A DNA stretch of 64,000 bases from Pantoea trifolii (lineage in GTDB: Bacteria > Pseudomonadota > Gammaproteobacteria > Enterobacterales > Enterobacteriaceae): NCBI RefSeq assembly GCF_024506435.1, contig NZ_JANIET010000001.1, positions 1,488,001 through 1,552,000 on the forward strand, given 5' to 3'. Numbering within the stretch: the first letter of the stretch is position 1; each line of letters opens with the position of its first letter. The position numbers were made by a program, and so were the translations under genes. Shown here piece after piece: positions 53,615 to 62,756 of this stretch. The notes below the pieces were generated by a model. The model did no database searches, was not told where the DNA came from, and was given only the letters and a program-made list of their open reading frames with translations.

Positions 53615-54898
53615 ATGTGTGCAGCGGATCAAGCGCATCAGTGGAGTCTTTGTCCACAGTGTGATTTAACAGTAAAGCTGCCCGCTGTACCGGTCGGCAG
53701 CCGTGCGCGTTGCCCGCGTTGTCACACCACGCTGCAAGCCAACTGGCAGGAGCCGCGTCGACGTCCGACCGGCTACGCCCTTTCGGCGCTGTTTATGCTG
53801 GTGCTGGCCAATCTGTTTCCTTTCATCAATATGCACGTCGCGGGATTGAGCAGCCAGATATCGCTGCTCGAAATTCCGCAGGTGATGGATCGTGAAGATT
53901 ACCGCAGCCTGGCAACGCTGTTTCTGCTGTTTGTGCAGGGCATTCCCGCCTTCTGCATGATCACCATTATCCTGCTGGTCAATAACGTTCGCATGCCGCA
54001 TAACCTGCGGCTTGGATTGGCGCGCGTGCTGTTTCAGCTGCGTAGCTGGGGCATGGCGGAAATCTTTATGGCCGGCGTGCTGGTCAGTTTCGTCAAGCTG
54101 ATGGCGTATGGCGAGATTGGCCTCGGCAGCAGTTTCTGGCCGTGGTGCCTGTTCTGCGTGCTGCATTTGCGGGCGTTTCAATGTGTTGATCGCCGCTGGG
54201 TGTGGCAACGTATCGATCCGTTACCGCCGCTGCCGAAAGTGCCACTGGCCGGTGTTAGTGGCTTAAAGCAGGGTTTGCGTAGCTGTCCGTGTTGCACCGC
54301 TATTCTGCCCGCCGACCAATTGGCGTGTCCGCGTTGTGGTGTGAAGGCGCATGCGCGCCGCAAGCACAGTCTGCAATGGACGCTGGCGCTGCTGATCACC
54401 TCGGTGATGCTCTACATTCCCTCCAATATCATGCCGATCATGGTGACCGAAACGCTCGGTTCGCAATATCCCTCGAACATTATGGCCGGGGTGATTTTGC
54501 TGTGGAGCGACGGTTCGTGGCCGGTAGCGCTGGTGATCTTCATCGCCAGTATCATGGTGCCTTCGCTGAAAATGCTGGCGATTGCCTGGCTGTGCTGGCA
54601 CGGCAGCGGACGCGGCGGACGCGATGATGAAAAGATGCACGTGGTTTATGAGGTGGTTGAGTTCGTTGGCCGCTGGTCAATGATTGATGTGTTTGTCATC
54701 GCCGTTCTCTCCGCTCTGGTGCGCATGGGACGACTGATGAGTGTGTATCCTGCGCCGGGTGCGCTGCTGTTTGCCATGGTGGTGATTCTCACGATGTTTG
54801 CCGCCATGACCTTTGATCCGCGCCTACTGTGGGATCGACAACGAGAAACTGAACGTAAGGAGCCGCGTCTTGACGGACAACCATCACGGGACTGCTAA
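53615..54898 (+). CDS. pqiA: Intermembrane transport protein PqiA
   Basis: PqiA is the inner-membrane part of the PqiABC lipid-transport system, paraquat-inducible in E. coli via SoxRS. The 427-residue protein has two repeated halves. Each half has a zinc ribbon (CPQCDLTV...CPRCHTTL and CPCCTAIL...CPRCG) and about four transmembrane helices. It starts 15 bases after uup with AAGGAG upstream and overlaps pqiB by 29 bases. Confidence 0.96.
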   Translation: MCAADQAHQWSLCPQCDLTVKLPAVPVGSRARCPRCHTTLQANWQEPRRRPTGYALSALFMLVLANLFPFINMHVAGLSSQISLLEIPQVMDREDYRSLATLFLLFVQGIPAFCMITIILLVNNVRMPHNLRLGLARVLFQLRSWGMAEIFMAGVLVSFVKLMAYGEIGLGSSFWPWCLFCVLHLRAFQCVDRRWVWQRIDPLPPLPKVPLAGVSGLKQGLRSCPCCTAILPADQLACPRCGVKAHARRKHSLQWTLALLITSVMLYIPSNIMPIMVTETLGSQYPSNIMAGVILLWSDGSWPVALVIFIASIMVPSLKMLAIAWLCWHGSGRGGRDDEKMHVVYEVVEFVGRWSMIDVFVIAVLSALVRMGRLMSVYPAPGALLFAMVVILTMFAAMTFDPRLLWDRQRETERKEPRLDGQPSRDC

Positions 54899-56513
54899 GG
54901 TCGACCAGATTAAACGCTGGTCACCGGTCTGGATTGTACCCATCGTCACGCTGTTAATCGGCGGATGGATTCTTTTTTATCACTTCAGCCATCAGGGTCC
55001 GGAAGTGACGCTGATTACCGAGAACGCGGAAGGCATCGAAGCCGGTAAAACCGCCATTAAGAGCCGCAGCGTTAACGTTGGCGTGGTGGAAAGCGCGGTT
55101 CTGACCGATGATTTGCACCACGTTGAGATTAAAGCGCGTCTCAACTCTGGTATGGAAAAGCTGCTGCAAGGCGACAGCGCATTTTGGGTAGTTAAACCGC
55201 AAATTGGCCGCGAAGGTATTTCCGGTTTAGGCACCTTGTTATCGGGTGCTTATATCGAACTGCAGCCGGGCGCGAAGGGTGATAAGCCAGAGAGATACCA
55301 ATTGCTGGATGCACCGCCGTTAGCACCGCCGGATGCCAAAGGGATTCGTGTCACGCTTGACAGTAAAAAAGCGGGACAGTTGAATCCGGGTGATCCGGTG
55401 CTGTTCCGGGGTTATCGTGTCGGCTCGGTGGAAACCAGCACCTTTGATACCGATAAACGTATGATGGCTTATCAGCTGTTTATCTCGGCGCCCTACGATC
55501 GCCTCATTACCACCAATGTGCGCTTCTGGAAAGACAGCGGCATTGCGGTGGATATGTCGGCATCCGGCATGCGCGTAGAGATGGGATCGCTCACCACACT
55601 GTTCAGCGGCGGCGTCAGTTTTGACGTGCCGGACGGCGCTGAGCTGGGCCGTGCTGCGGAGAACAAAGCGGAATACCATCTGTACGACGATCAGCGCAGC
55701 ATCCAGGATTCGCTTTACAGTGCTCACACCGATTTCCTGCTGTTCTTCACCGATTCGATTCGTGGCTTGCAGGTTGGCGCACCGGTTGAGTTCCGTGGCA
55801 TTCGTCTGGGTACAGTGTCACAAGTGCCTTACATGATTCCGGGTGTGAATCAGGCGCTGAATACTGACTATCGCGTGCCGGTGCTGATTCGCATTGAGCC
55901 GGATCGTTTTGTTAATCGTCTGGGCGGAGATTTCAATCTTGAGCAGCATCTGCAGGAAGGCAAAAAACGCGGTCTGCGTGCGACGCTGAAAACCGGCAAC
56001 CTGCTGTCTGGCGCGCTATTTATCGACCTCGATTTCTACGACAATGCACCGGCATATAAAGGCCCGAACGAAGTGGCGGGACTGGAAGTGATTCCAACCG
56101 TCAGCGGTGGCCTGGCGCAGATTCAGCAGAAATTGATGGCGGCGCTGGATAAGATTAACGGCTTGCCACTTAATCCTTTGCTGAATGAAGCCACCGGTAC
56201 CTTGAAAGAGAGCCAGCGCACGCTGCAACAGCTGCAGAAGACGCTGGATAATCTCAATCAGATCACCGCAAACCCAGCGATGAAAACGCTGCCTTCAGAC
56301 ATGCAGCAAACCCTGCGTGAACTGAATCGCAGCATGAAAGGGCTGCAGCCAGGTTCACCGGCTTACAGCAAGCTGGTGGGCGATATGCAGCGGCTTGATC
56401 AGGTGCTGCGTGAGCTGCAGCCGGTGCTGAAAACGCTGAATAGCAAAAGTAACGCGCTGGTGTTTGAAGCCAAGCCGGGCCAGGATCCACAGCCAAAGAG
56501 GGCGAAACAGTGA
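54870..56513 (+). CDS. pqiB: Intermembrane transport protein PqiB (MCE protein)
   Basis: PqiB is an MCE protein whose hexamers stack into a needle spanning the periplasm for lipid transfer. The 547-residue protein has one N-terminal transmembrane helix (WSPVWIVPIVTLLIGGWILF), three MCE domains (about residues 45-135, 160-220 and 285-390), and a C-terminal coiled coil. I chose the TTG at 54870: TAAGGAG is exactly 7 bases upstream, and it gives the short cytoplasmic tail of E. coli PqiB. The in-frame ATG at 54813 lies deep in pqiA with no SD. It overlaps pqiC by 4 bases (GTGA). Confidence 0.94.
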   Translation: MTDNHHGTAKVDQIKRWSPVWIVPIVTLLIGGWILFYHFSHQGPEVTLITENAEGIEAGKTAIKSRSVNVGVVESAVLTDDLHHVEIKARLNSGMEKLLQGDSAFWVVKPQIGREGISGLGTLLSGAYIELQPGAKGDKPERYQLLDAPPLAPPDAKGIRVTLDSKKAGQLNPGDPVLFRGYRVGSVETSTFDTDKRMMAYQLFISAPYDRLITTNVRFWKDSGIAVDMSASGMRVEMGSLTTLFSGGVSFDVPDGAELGRAAENKAEYHLYDDQRSIQDSLYSAHTDFLLFFTDSIRGLQVGAPVEFRGIRLGTVSQVPYMIPGVNQALNTDYRVPVLIRIEPDRFVNRLGGDFNLEQHLQEGKKRGLRATLKTGNLLSGALFIDLDFYDNAPAYKGPNEVAGLEVIPTVSGGLAQIQQKLMAALDKINGLPLNPLLNEATGTLKESQRTLQQLQKTLDNLNQITANPAMKTLPSDMQQTLRELNRSMKGLQPGSPAYSKLVGDMQRLDQVLRELQPVLKTLNSKSNALVFEAKPGQDPQPKRAKQ

Positions 56514-57076
56514 AAAAAGGGCTAATGATCGGGGCGCTGTTGCTGCTAACAGGCTGCAGCAGCACCATTGAAAATACCTATTATCAGCTACCGACAGGCA
56601 ATAATGTGGCGCGCGTTGAAAGTGCCGCTGGCACTGGACAGCCGATGATTTGGGTCGAGCAGGTGACGGTACCGGATTATATGGCGGGCAATGGCCTGGT
56701 GTATCAGACCAGCGATGTGAAGTACGTGATTGCGGCCAATAACTTGTGGGCCAGTCCGCTCGATCAACAGCTGCAGCAAACGCTGATCAGTAATCTCAGC
56801 AAAGCGCTGCCTGGCCGTTTGGTTGCTGGTGCTCCGCTGGGCGATAGCCACGACACGCTCTCCGTCAATGTCACCGGTTTCCAGGGACGTTACGATGGGC
56901 AAGTGGTGGTGAGTGGCGAATGGTTACTGCAGCATCAAGGGCGCCTAATCAAACATGGCTTTAATCTGACGCTGCCGCAAACTGAAGATGGCTATGATGC
57001 GTTGGTGCGTACTCTGGCTCTCGGCTGGCAGCAAACGGCGCAACAAATCGCAAATAGTGTCGTTTCGCTAAATTAA
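56510..57076 (+). CDS. pqiC: Outer-membrane lipoprotein PqiC
   Basis: PqiC (YmbA) is the outer-membrane lipoprotein that docks the tip of the PqiB needle. The 188-residue precursor has a lipoprotein signal with lipobox LLTGCS, the acylated cysteine at residue 18, followed by the DUF330/ABC-type auxiliary fold. It starts with GTG overlapping the pqiB stop. A terminator follows 25 bases after the stop. Confidence 0.95.
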   Translation: MKKGLMIGALLLLTGCSSTIENTYYQLPTGNNVARVESAAGTGQPMIWVEQVTVPDYMAGNGLVYQTSDVKYVIAANNLWASPLDQQLQQTLISNLSKALPGRLVAGAPLGDSHDTLSVNVTGFQGRYDGQVVVSGEWLLQHQGRLIKHGFNLTLPQTEDGYDALVRTLALGWQQTAQQIANSVVSLN

Positions 57077-57101
57077 GATTTGTTCGATGCTTATGCTAAG
57101 T

Positions 57102-57148
57102 CCTTGATTTGCTGTAGTGTGATCGCAGTCAAATCAGGGGCTTTTTTT
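57102..57148 (+). terminator. Terminator of the pqi operon
   Basis: CCTTGATTTG (57102-57111) pairs with CAAATCAGGG (57130-57139), nine of ten positions Watson-Crick or wobble, over an 18-base loop, and is followed by a run of seven T residues. Confidence 0.8.
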
Positions 57149-57237
57149 ATTGCCTAATCAGCCAGATAGACATTCCACTGACAATTCTACATGGCACTTT
57201 AACGTCAAAAACATGACATTGGCGTGAATTTTGCGCA

Positions 57238-57266
57238 TTGACCTTTCTTCTGCATCGGGTTAGAAC
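57238..57266 (+). promoter_or_regulatory. Likely rmf promoter
   Basis: TTGACC (57238-57243) and TAGAAC (57261-57266) are separated by exactly 17 bases and would give a leader of about 75 bases before rmf. The -35 is good and the -10 moderate. In E. coli rmf is induced by ppGpp and cAMP-CRP on entry into stationary phase; I could not place a CRP site. Confidence 0.5.
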
Positions 57267-57347
57267 ATTACTGTGGTTGAACATTATATCGCCACTCTTT
57301 CTTTCCACCCAGATTCCACCAGACCTGAAAAATGAGGGAAACGAGGC

Positions 57348-57515
57348 ATGAAGAGACAGAAGAGAGACCGCCTGGAACGAGCACATTCACGAGGCTACCA
57401 AGCCGGGATTACAGGGCGTTCAAAAGAGATATGCCCTTATCAATTGATCGATGCACGGTCTCACTGGTTGGGAGGTTGGCGTCAAGCCATGGAGGACAGG
57501 TCAGCGGTGGCCTAG
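57348..57515 (+). CDS. rmf: Ribosome modulation factor Rmf
   Basis: Rmf dimerises 70S ribosomes into inactive 100S particles in stationary phase. The gene encodes 55 residues, the E. coli length. It opens MKRQKRDRLERAHSRGYQAG and has the conserved SKEICPYQ and SHWLGGWRQAMEDR segments. It lies between the pqiC terminator and a hairpin shared with fabA, its usual place. It is strongly basic, as expected for an rRNA-binding protein. Confidence 0.97.
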   Translation: MKRQKRDRLERAHSRGYQAGITGRSKEICPYQLIDARSHWLGGWRQAMEDRSAVA

Positions 57516-57543
57516 CACTGCTGGATGTCTATCATTATGGAAG

Positions 57544-57572
57544 AAACCTCCGCTGCGTGCGGAGGTTTTCGT
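57544..57572. terminator. Terminator shared by rmf and fabA
   Basis: AAACCTCCGC (57544-57553) pairs with GCGGAGGTTT (57559-57568) over a 5-base loop, with TTTTCGTTT following rightwards and an A-rich flank leftwards. It lies between the convergent rmf and fabA genes, 10 bases from the fabA stop. Confidence 0.9.
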
Positions 57573-57581
57573 TTGGAAGGA

Positions 57582-58100
57582 TTAGAAAGCGGAAGTGTCT
57601 TTGAACAGACCCACTTTCAAATCCGTAGCAGAGTAAATCAGGTTCCCGTCAACAAAGACTTCACCATCTGCTACGCCCATCACCAGTTTACGGTTGATCA
57701 CACGCTTGAAGTGGATTTTGTAGGTCACTTTCTTCGCGGTAGGCAGGACTTGTCCAGTGAACTTCACTTCACCTACGCCTAATGCGCGGCCTTTACCTTC
57801 TGCGCCCAGCCAGCCGAGGTAGAAGCCAACCAGCTGCCACATCGCATCAAGGCCGAGGCAACCCGGCATCACCGGATCGCCAATGAAGTGGCAGTCAAAG
57901 AACCACAGGTCGGGGCGGATATCCAGTTCGGCTTCTACGAAACCTTTATCGAATTTACCGCCGTCTTCAGTCATTTTGACCACGCGGTCCATCATCAACA
58001 TGTTGTTGGATGGAAGCGGCGGTCCATTTTCGCCAAACAGTTCGCCGCGACCCGAGGCAACCAGGTCTTCTTTACTATAGGATTCGCGTTTATCTACCAT
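57582..58100 (-). CDS. fabA: 3-Hydroxydecanoyl-ACP dehydratase/isomerase
   Basis: FabA dehydrates 3-hydroxydecanoyl-ACP and isomerises the product to the cis-3 form, the branch point of unsaturated fatty acid synthesis. The 172-residue hot-dog fold protein has the catalytic histidine in [14 protein letters not shown] (about residue 71) and the aspartate in [11 protein letters not shown] (about residue 85). FadR activates and FabR represses fabA in E. coli; their sites would lie in the short gap to lonH but could not be assigned. Confidence 0.98.
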   Translation of the reverse strand: MVDKRESYSKEDLVASGRGELFGENGPPLPSNNMLMMDRVVKMTEDGGKFDKGFVEAELDIRPDLWFFDCHFIGDPVMPGCLGLDAMWQLVGFYLGWLGAEGKGRALGVGEVKFTGQVLPTAKKVTYKIHFKRVINRKLVMGVADGEVFVDGNLIYSATDLKVGLFKDTSAF

Positions 58101-58167
58101 GTTCTCAATATGCCTTCTTTTAGTGAAGCCCGAATATTAGCGAACAGTTGTACGCTGAGCAATCTTA

Positions 58168-59913
58168 TCAACTGTGGTTGAACCAGTTGAGCCAACGTAA
58201 TGGCCATGGACGCAGGCGAGCTTCCTGCTGGTTCAACTGGGTAATGCGTTCCTGAATGGTGCTAAGCAGTGATTCGCCGCTTTCACTCTGCCAAACAATG
58301 CCGGTCAGCAGCGGCAGCGCTTCATCTACGCTCTCAATGGCCCAAAGATGGAATTGTCCGGCTTTAACCGCTTCCACTACGTCCTGATTCAAACTGAGAT
58401 GGCGCGCGTTACTGGCAGGGAAAATCACACCCTGCTTGCCGGTCAGTTCACGTGAGTTACAGATGTGGAAAAAGCCTTCAATTTTTTCATTCAGGCCACC
58501 GACGGGCTGCACGTTACCAAACTGATCCACTGAACCAGTTACCGCAATCTGCTGATTAACCGGTTGATTAGCCAGCGCGCTGATTAACGCACACAGCTCG
58601 GCCAGCGAGGCGCTGTCGCCATCCACTTCAGAATAGGATTGTTCAAACACCAGCGAAGCCGAGAAGGGTAACTGTTGCTCCAGCTCCAGTTCGGCAATCA
58701 GATAGGCTTGCATGATCATCATGCCTTTTGCATGAATGTTGCCACCTAACTCAGCTTTGCGCTCTACATCGGTGAATTCGCCATCGCCGGGATGTACCAC
58801 ACAGGTAATGCGTGAAGGTTCGCCCCACGGACGCGGATGACCCGGGAACTCAACCACCGAAAGGCCATTGATTTGGCCGACCACTTCGCCTTCAGTCTCA
58901 ATCATGATCTGATTAAGCAGGATTTCATCGCGCATGCGATCGGCGAGGAAGCCTTCACGCCACTGGCGTGCTTCCAGTGCTTCTTTCAACGCTTCGGCAT
59001 TGATGCTGTCGCCATGCAGCGCCGTTTCCTGTAGTTGACGACGAAGCCAGCGTGGGCAAAGCGGTAAGGTGTCTTGATCACCGGTCATGCGTGCCGCTTC
59101 GGTGATCAACAATGGCCAGAAATCCGCTTCAGGCTGGGCTAACCCAGCTTGTTCAGCTTGTGTTAGCGTCCACTGGCACCATGAAGTCATGTCGTCTTCG
59201 TCGAGAATCTGTAAGCTCTCTTCAAATTCGCTGTACAGCGCCATCTCATGAACTTCGACGTCCATTTCCTGGAAGGCGGCCAGTGCATCACGGTCGCCAC
59301 ACAGTACCAGACGCAGTTGCAGCGGTAGCGAGGGAATGGCGACGGGCAGCGGTTGACGCTCATCCTGTGAATACCAATCGAAGCGACCTTGCTCAATGCA
59401 CTTACGCAGACGCAGCCACAACAGCGGCTGTGCCAGCAAAGTATTGACCGCAAGTATTAACGTGCCGCCATTGGCGCGATGCAGTAGGCCCGGTTCAGGC
59501 TGCACACGGTCTTTATATTGACGTACGCAACCGAACAGTTGCTCAGCTTCAATCCAGTCGGCGAAATGCACGCCGCCCTGGCTGGTGAACGGGCGATTGA
59601 TATCGGTTGGCGCGAGCAGGCTAACGTTATCGCCCATCACATGATAGTCACCACCGTAGAGAGCAATCTCATCCGGCTGGAAACGTTGCGCTGCATCGGC
59701 GATGCAGGCCAGGTAATCGCTGTTTTCCTGACTGCGCAACAGCAGCAGTGGGAAACCCAGGGTTTGATGATGCAAATGCGCCAGCGCATTCAGCAGACGC
59801 GGCTGAACCGCGGCAAGACTATCGCAATCTTCCAGTGAGACGTTCGAGAAAATGGATTGGTAGCGGTCGCTATCCGGCTGCAGGGCTTGCCACGTAATTT
59901 GAGTGCTGGTCAA
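58168..59913 (-). CDS. lonH: Lon-like ATP-independent protease LonH (YcbZ)
   Basis: The 581-residue protein (E. coli 586) has a divergent N-terminal AAA-like region and a C-terminal Lon protease domain. The Ser434-Lys477 dyad is in EVDGDSASLAEL and GGLNEKIEGFF. In E. coli its role is poorly defined, with genetic ties to ribosome or DNA damage stress. I chose the TTG at 59911-59913: it aligns with the E. coli start, and a TATAAT box on the same strand at 59948-59953 lies upstream and would exclude the longer frame that begins at 60030. The start lacks a good SD. It diverges from matP. Confidence 0.88.
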   Translation of the reverse strand: MTSTQITWQALQPDSDRYQSIFSNVSLEDCDSLAAVQPRLLNALAHLHHQTLGFPLLLLRSQENSDYLACIADAAQRFQPDEIALYGGDYHVMGDNVSLLAPTDINRPFTSQGGVHFADWIEAEQLFGCVRQYKDRVQPEPGLLHRANGGTLILAVNTLLAQPLLWLRLRKCIEQGRFDWYSQDERQPLPVAIPSLPLQLRLVLCGDRDALAAFQEMDVEVHEMALYSEFEESLQILDEDDMTSWCQWTLTQAEQAGLAQPEADFWPLLITEAARMTGDQDTLPLCPRWLRRQLQETALHGDSINAEALKEALEARQWREGFLADRMRDEILLNQIMIETEGEVVGQINGLSVVEFPGHPRPWGEPSRITCVVHPGDGEFTDVERKAELGGNIHAKGMMIMQAYLIAELELEQQLPFSASLVFEQSYSEVDGDSASLAELCALISALANQPVNQQIAVTGSVDQFGNVQPVGGLNEKIEGFFHICNSRELTGKQGVIFPASNARHLSLNQDVVEAVKAGQFHLWAIESVDEALPLLTGIVWQSESGESLLSTIQERITQLNQQEARLRPWPLRWLNWFNHS

Positions 59914-59947
59914 AATATTCGCATTAGTCTGATTTAGGAAAAGCGCG

Positions 59948-59953
59948 ATTATA
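59948..59953 (-). promoter_or_regulatory. -10 box of lonH
   Basis: Read leftwards this is a perfect TATAAT, with GTGATT 17 bases upstream as a weak -35. Transcription would begin near 59941, leaving a leader of about 28 bases before the TTG start. Confidence 0.5.
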
Positions 59954-60083
59954 CAGGAATCAACCCGGTTAATCACGGCGGAGTTCCGGCCCGGATTGTG
60001 ACGGCTGCAACATGTTTTTCCTTGCTGCATCCAGGAAAAAAGCTGTTATTCTTAGTTTGTTACGTGATCACGATGAGATTCCG

Positions 60084-60551
60084 ATGAAATACCAGCAACT
60101 CGAAAATCTTGAAAGTGGATGGAAGTGGAAATACCTGGTGAAAAAGCATCGGGAGGGTGAACTGATCACCCGTCATCTTGAGCTTAGCGCGGCGCAAGCT
60201 GCGGTTGATACGCTGCTATCGATGGAAAACAGCCCGGTTGAGGTTAACGAGTGGATCGCCCAGCACATTCATCCTGATTTGGAGAATCGTCTCAAGCAGA
60301 CGATACGTGCGCGCCGTAAGCGTCACTTTAATGCCGAGCATCAACATACGCGTAAGAAATCGATCGATCTGGAATATCTGGTGTGGCAGCGACTGGCGGG
60401 ATTGGCGCAGCGTCGCAGTAATACGCTGTCAGAAACTATCGTCCAGTTGATTGAAGATGCTGAACGCAAAGAGAAGTATGCCAGCCAGATGTCTACGCTG
60501 AAACAAGATCTTCGGGCGATCCTTAGGAATGGTGGTTCGGAAAAAGAGTAG
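60084..60551 (+). CDS. matP: Macrodomain Ter protein MatP
   Basis: MatP binds matS sites, organises the terminus macrodomain, links it to the divisome via ZapB, and displaces MukBEF from Ter. The 155-residue protein has the N-terminal [21 protein letters not shown], the ribbon-helix-helix DNA-binding block [19 protein letters not shown] and a C-terminal coiled coil. The ATG at 60084 gives the conserved start; the in-frame ATG at 60012 lies in the promoter gap. A bidirectional terminator separates it from ompA. Confidence 0.97.
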   Translation: MKYQQLENLESGWKWKYLVKKHREGELITRHLELSAAQAAVDTLLSMENSPVEVNEWIAQHIHPDLENRLKQTIRARRKRHFNAEHQHTRKKSIDLEYLVWQRLAGLAQRRSNTLSETIVQLIEDAERKEKYASQMSTLKQDLRAILRNGGSEKE

Positions 60552-60582
60552 AGTTCTTTTCGTTCTCATTACATTCAGCCAT

Positions 60583-60611
60583 AAAAAAACCCCGCCTAAG
60601 CGGGGTTTTTT
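60583..60611. terminator. Bidirectional terminator between matP and ompA
   Basis: CCCCGC (60590-60595) pairs with GCGGGG (60600-60605), flanked by a run of seven A and a run of six T that extend the stem. It works as an intrinsic terminator in both directions, for rightward matP and leftward ompA. Confidence 0.95.
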
Positions 60612-60624
60612 ACTGCGTGATAAC

Positions 60625-61692
60625 TTAAGCCTGTGGCTGAGTTACAACGTCTTTGATACCTTTCACGTCGATTTCAACGCGACGGTCTGGCGCCAGGCAG
60701 TCGATCAGGGCATTGCGGCCTTTCACGCTGTCACAGGTGTTGCCAGTAACTGGGTTAGATTTGCCCATACCGCGTGCAGAGATCTTGTTAGAAGGGATAC
60801 CTTTAGATACCAGGTAATCAACTACAGACTGAGCGCGTTTCTCAGACAGTTTCTGGTTGTACTGCTCTGAACCGATGCGATCGGTGAAGCCCAGTACTAC
60901 AACAGAACCGTCTTTCGGATCCATTGAGCTCAGCTGGCTGTACAGCTGGTCCAGAGCCTGCTGACCTTCTGGCTTCAGAGTTGCCTTGTTGAAGGTGAAC
61001 AGAACGTCAGACTTCAGAGTGAAACGCTTGGTTTCAACAACTGGCGCTGGAGCTGGAGCCGGAGCGACAACTGGCGCTGCATCATCTTCCTGACCGAAAC
61101 GGTAAGAAACGCCGACGCTCAGCATGCTGTTGTCTGGACGTGTACCAACGGTACCTGCGTCACCGATGTTGTTAACCCACTGATAGTCCAGGCGAGTCGC
61201 CCAGTTTTTGGTCAGCGCATATTCAACACCAACAGCAGCCAGCGGAGAAACGCCGGTGTCGTGGTCGCTGTGACGAACGCCATCGGTGTTCTGAGTAGAG
61301 TCTGCGCGCCATACCATACCACCCAGACGGGTGTAGACATCGAAGTCTTCGGTGATTGGGTAGCTTAGTTTAGCAGCCAGCTGAACGCCTTGTGCTTTGA
61401 ACGCGCCATTGGTCACGTTGCCTTTGTTAGGCATACGGCCCAACCAGTCGTAGCCCAGCTCGAAGCCCAGGTACGGGTTAGCTTGGTAACCAGCGAATGC
61501 ACCAGCACCCAGCTGTGATTCGTGAGTTGGACCGTCGTTGTTCGCGTAACCGTTACCGTAGTAACCAGTATCGTGATACTGAGACCAGCCCAGTTTAGCA
61601 CCGGTATACCAGGTGTTATCTTTAGGTGCGGCCTGCGCTACGGTAGCGAAGCCAGCCAGTGCCACTGCAATTGCGATAGCTGTCTTTTTCAT
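60625..61692 (-). CDS. ompA: Outer-membrane protein OmpA
   Basis: OmpA anchors the outer membrane to peptidoglycan and is one of the most abundant envelope proteins. The 355-residue precursor has the signal [21 protein letters not shown], an eight-stranded barrel (mature residues about 1-175), a Pro-Ala hinge ([14 protein letters not shown]), and the periplasmic OmpA domain. That domain has the peptidoglycan-binding [13 protein letters not shown] region and a disulfide pair in [21 protein letters not shown] lies 6-10 bases before the ATG as in E. coli. Confidence 0.98.
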   Translation of the reverse strand: MKKTAIAIAVALAGFATVAQAAPKDNTWYTGAKLGWSQYHDTGYYGNGYANNDGPTHESQLGAGAFAGYQANPYLGFELGYDWLGRMPNKGNVTNGAFKAQGVQLAAKLSYPITEDFDVYTRLGGMVWRADSTQNTDGVRHSDHDTGVSPLAAVGVEYALTKNWATRLDYQWVNNIGDAGTVGTRPDNSMLSVGVSYRFGQEDDAAPVVAPAPAPAPVVETKRFTLKSDVLFTFNKATLKPEGQQALDQLYSQLSSMDPKDGSVVVLGFTDRIGSEQYNQKLSEKRAQSVVDYLVSKGIPSNKISARGMGKSNPVTGNTCDSVKGRNALIDCLAPDRRVEIDVKGIKDVVTQPQA

Positions 61693-61854
61693 TTTTGCGC
61701 CTCGTTATCATCCAAATAGGCAATGAGCAAAAAGGTTGCTCTTTGTGTTAATCCTTCGCCGGGTCTAAACGCTCGCTTTTGACTCTACCGAAAAAACGGA
61801 GGTTATTGAGCACCCTGGCGAGCTAAAGTCTACAACGAGATTGGAAACTTACAA
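61693..61854 (-). promoter_or_regulatory. ompA promoter and long 5' leader
   Basis: Read leftwards, TTGTAA (61849-61854) and TAGACT (61827-61832), 16 bases apart, match the E. coli ompA promoter and flanking sequence. The start would be near 61820, giving a leader of about 130 bases, close to the 133 of E. coli that stabilises the message with 5' stem-loops. The leader ends GGATGATAACGAGGCGCAAA, nearly identical to E. coli, including the segment bound by the sRNA MicA and by Hfq. Confidence 0.8.
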
Positions 61855-62042
61855 GTATGATGTGACGCCGGGCAGCAAAAAAACAGCGATTTATACACAC
61901 ATTTTAACAAATCACCTGGCTAAATCTTCGGTATTAGAAAACAAAAAAGCGTCTAAGCCATTGTCATAGCTGGCGGGAAAAGAATCAGTAGCTTAGATGC
62001 AACTTATGCAAAAAAAATGCTGAGAAAATTCCTGGAATTTAC
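61855..62042. other. AT-rich gap between sulA and the ompA promoter
   Basis: This 188-base stretch after the sulA stop has many A-runs and no open frame worth calling. I saw no clear sulA terminator, so sulA transcripts may run into ompA, or stop at a site I cannot recognise. Confidence 0.4.
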
Positions 62043-62534
62043 TTAATGAAACAATTCAGACGGAATTTTTGCGGAGTTAGGTTGTCTGGAAGGGGCGTAT
62101 TGACCTCCCTGCGGACGCAAAATCAGACCGAGTGCTTCACCTTCTGCCGCGGCTTTTTCCAATTCTAGACGCTCTTCATCGCTCAATTCGTACGGAATCC
62201 AGGCTAGAACCACGCTGTAATTGCCTGTACGTAATGCCTTCACCATACTTTCCACGGTGTTAAAACGCTCAGATTCGGTGATATGCATACTCTTTTCTAA
62301 CGGCAATCCTGACTGCTGCATCCAGCTACGATTCAACTTATGCGCTGGAGTGAGCCACAGCTGCCAGCGCGATTGCTCGCTCAGCTGTTTCAGTACCGGC
62401 AGCAGTATAAGTTGCATCATTCCAGGTTGTTCGCTGGAGCGCAGTTCAGTGATTCCACCCAGCGAAGGTTGCGCTAAGCTGGATGAAGCGAAACGATGTG
62501 AACGGTCAGCAGAGCCAGAGAAATGAGTACGCAT
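62043..62534 (-). CDS. sulA: SOS cell division inhibitor SulA
   Basis: SulA binds FtsZ and blocks division during DNA damage, and is removed by Lon. The 163-residue protein (E. coli 169) keeps the FtsZ-binding core: GGITELRSSEQPGMMQLILLP, LPVLKQLSEQSRWQLWLTP and SMVKALRTGNYSVVLAWIP. The N-terminus is divergent, as is usual for the family. A LexA box lies just upstream, and ompA follows downstream as in E. coli. Confidence 0.95.
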   Translation of the reverse strand: MRTHFSGSADRSHRFASSSLAQPSLGGITELRSSEQPGMMQLILLPVLKQLSEQSRWQLWLTPAHKLNRSWMQQSGLPLEKSMHITESERFNTVESMVKALRTGNYSVVLAWIPYELSDEERLELEKAAAEGEALGLILRPQGGQYAPSRQPNSAKIPSELFH

Positions 62535-62554
62535 AATTTAATCACTCAGTAATG

Positions 62555-62574
62555 AACTGTATGGATGTACAGTA
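62555..62574 (-). promoter_or_regulatory. LexA box of sulA
   Basis: CTGT-N8-ACAG with flanks gives TACTGTACATCCATACAGTT on the minus strand, matching the LexA consensus at all eight core positions. It lies 21-40 bases before the sulA start, as expected for an SOS operator over the promoter. Confidence 0.92.
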
Positions 62575-62756
62575 ATGGCTTCCTGGATAAAGATCAACCT
62601 CAATTTCTGAAAACGCCTCGCAATTTCTGCACAAGATACCTCCCGTCTGCTTTTATTCATTGAACAGCTAAATCGTTTTTTTTATCTTCTAACCAGATGA
62701 ATCTGCGAGCTTTTATAGGAAATTTCCCGCGCATGGAATCCATTGAAGGGGGCGTT

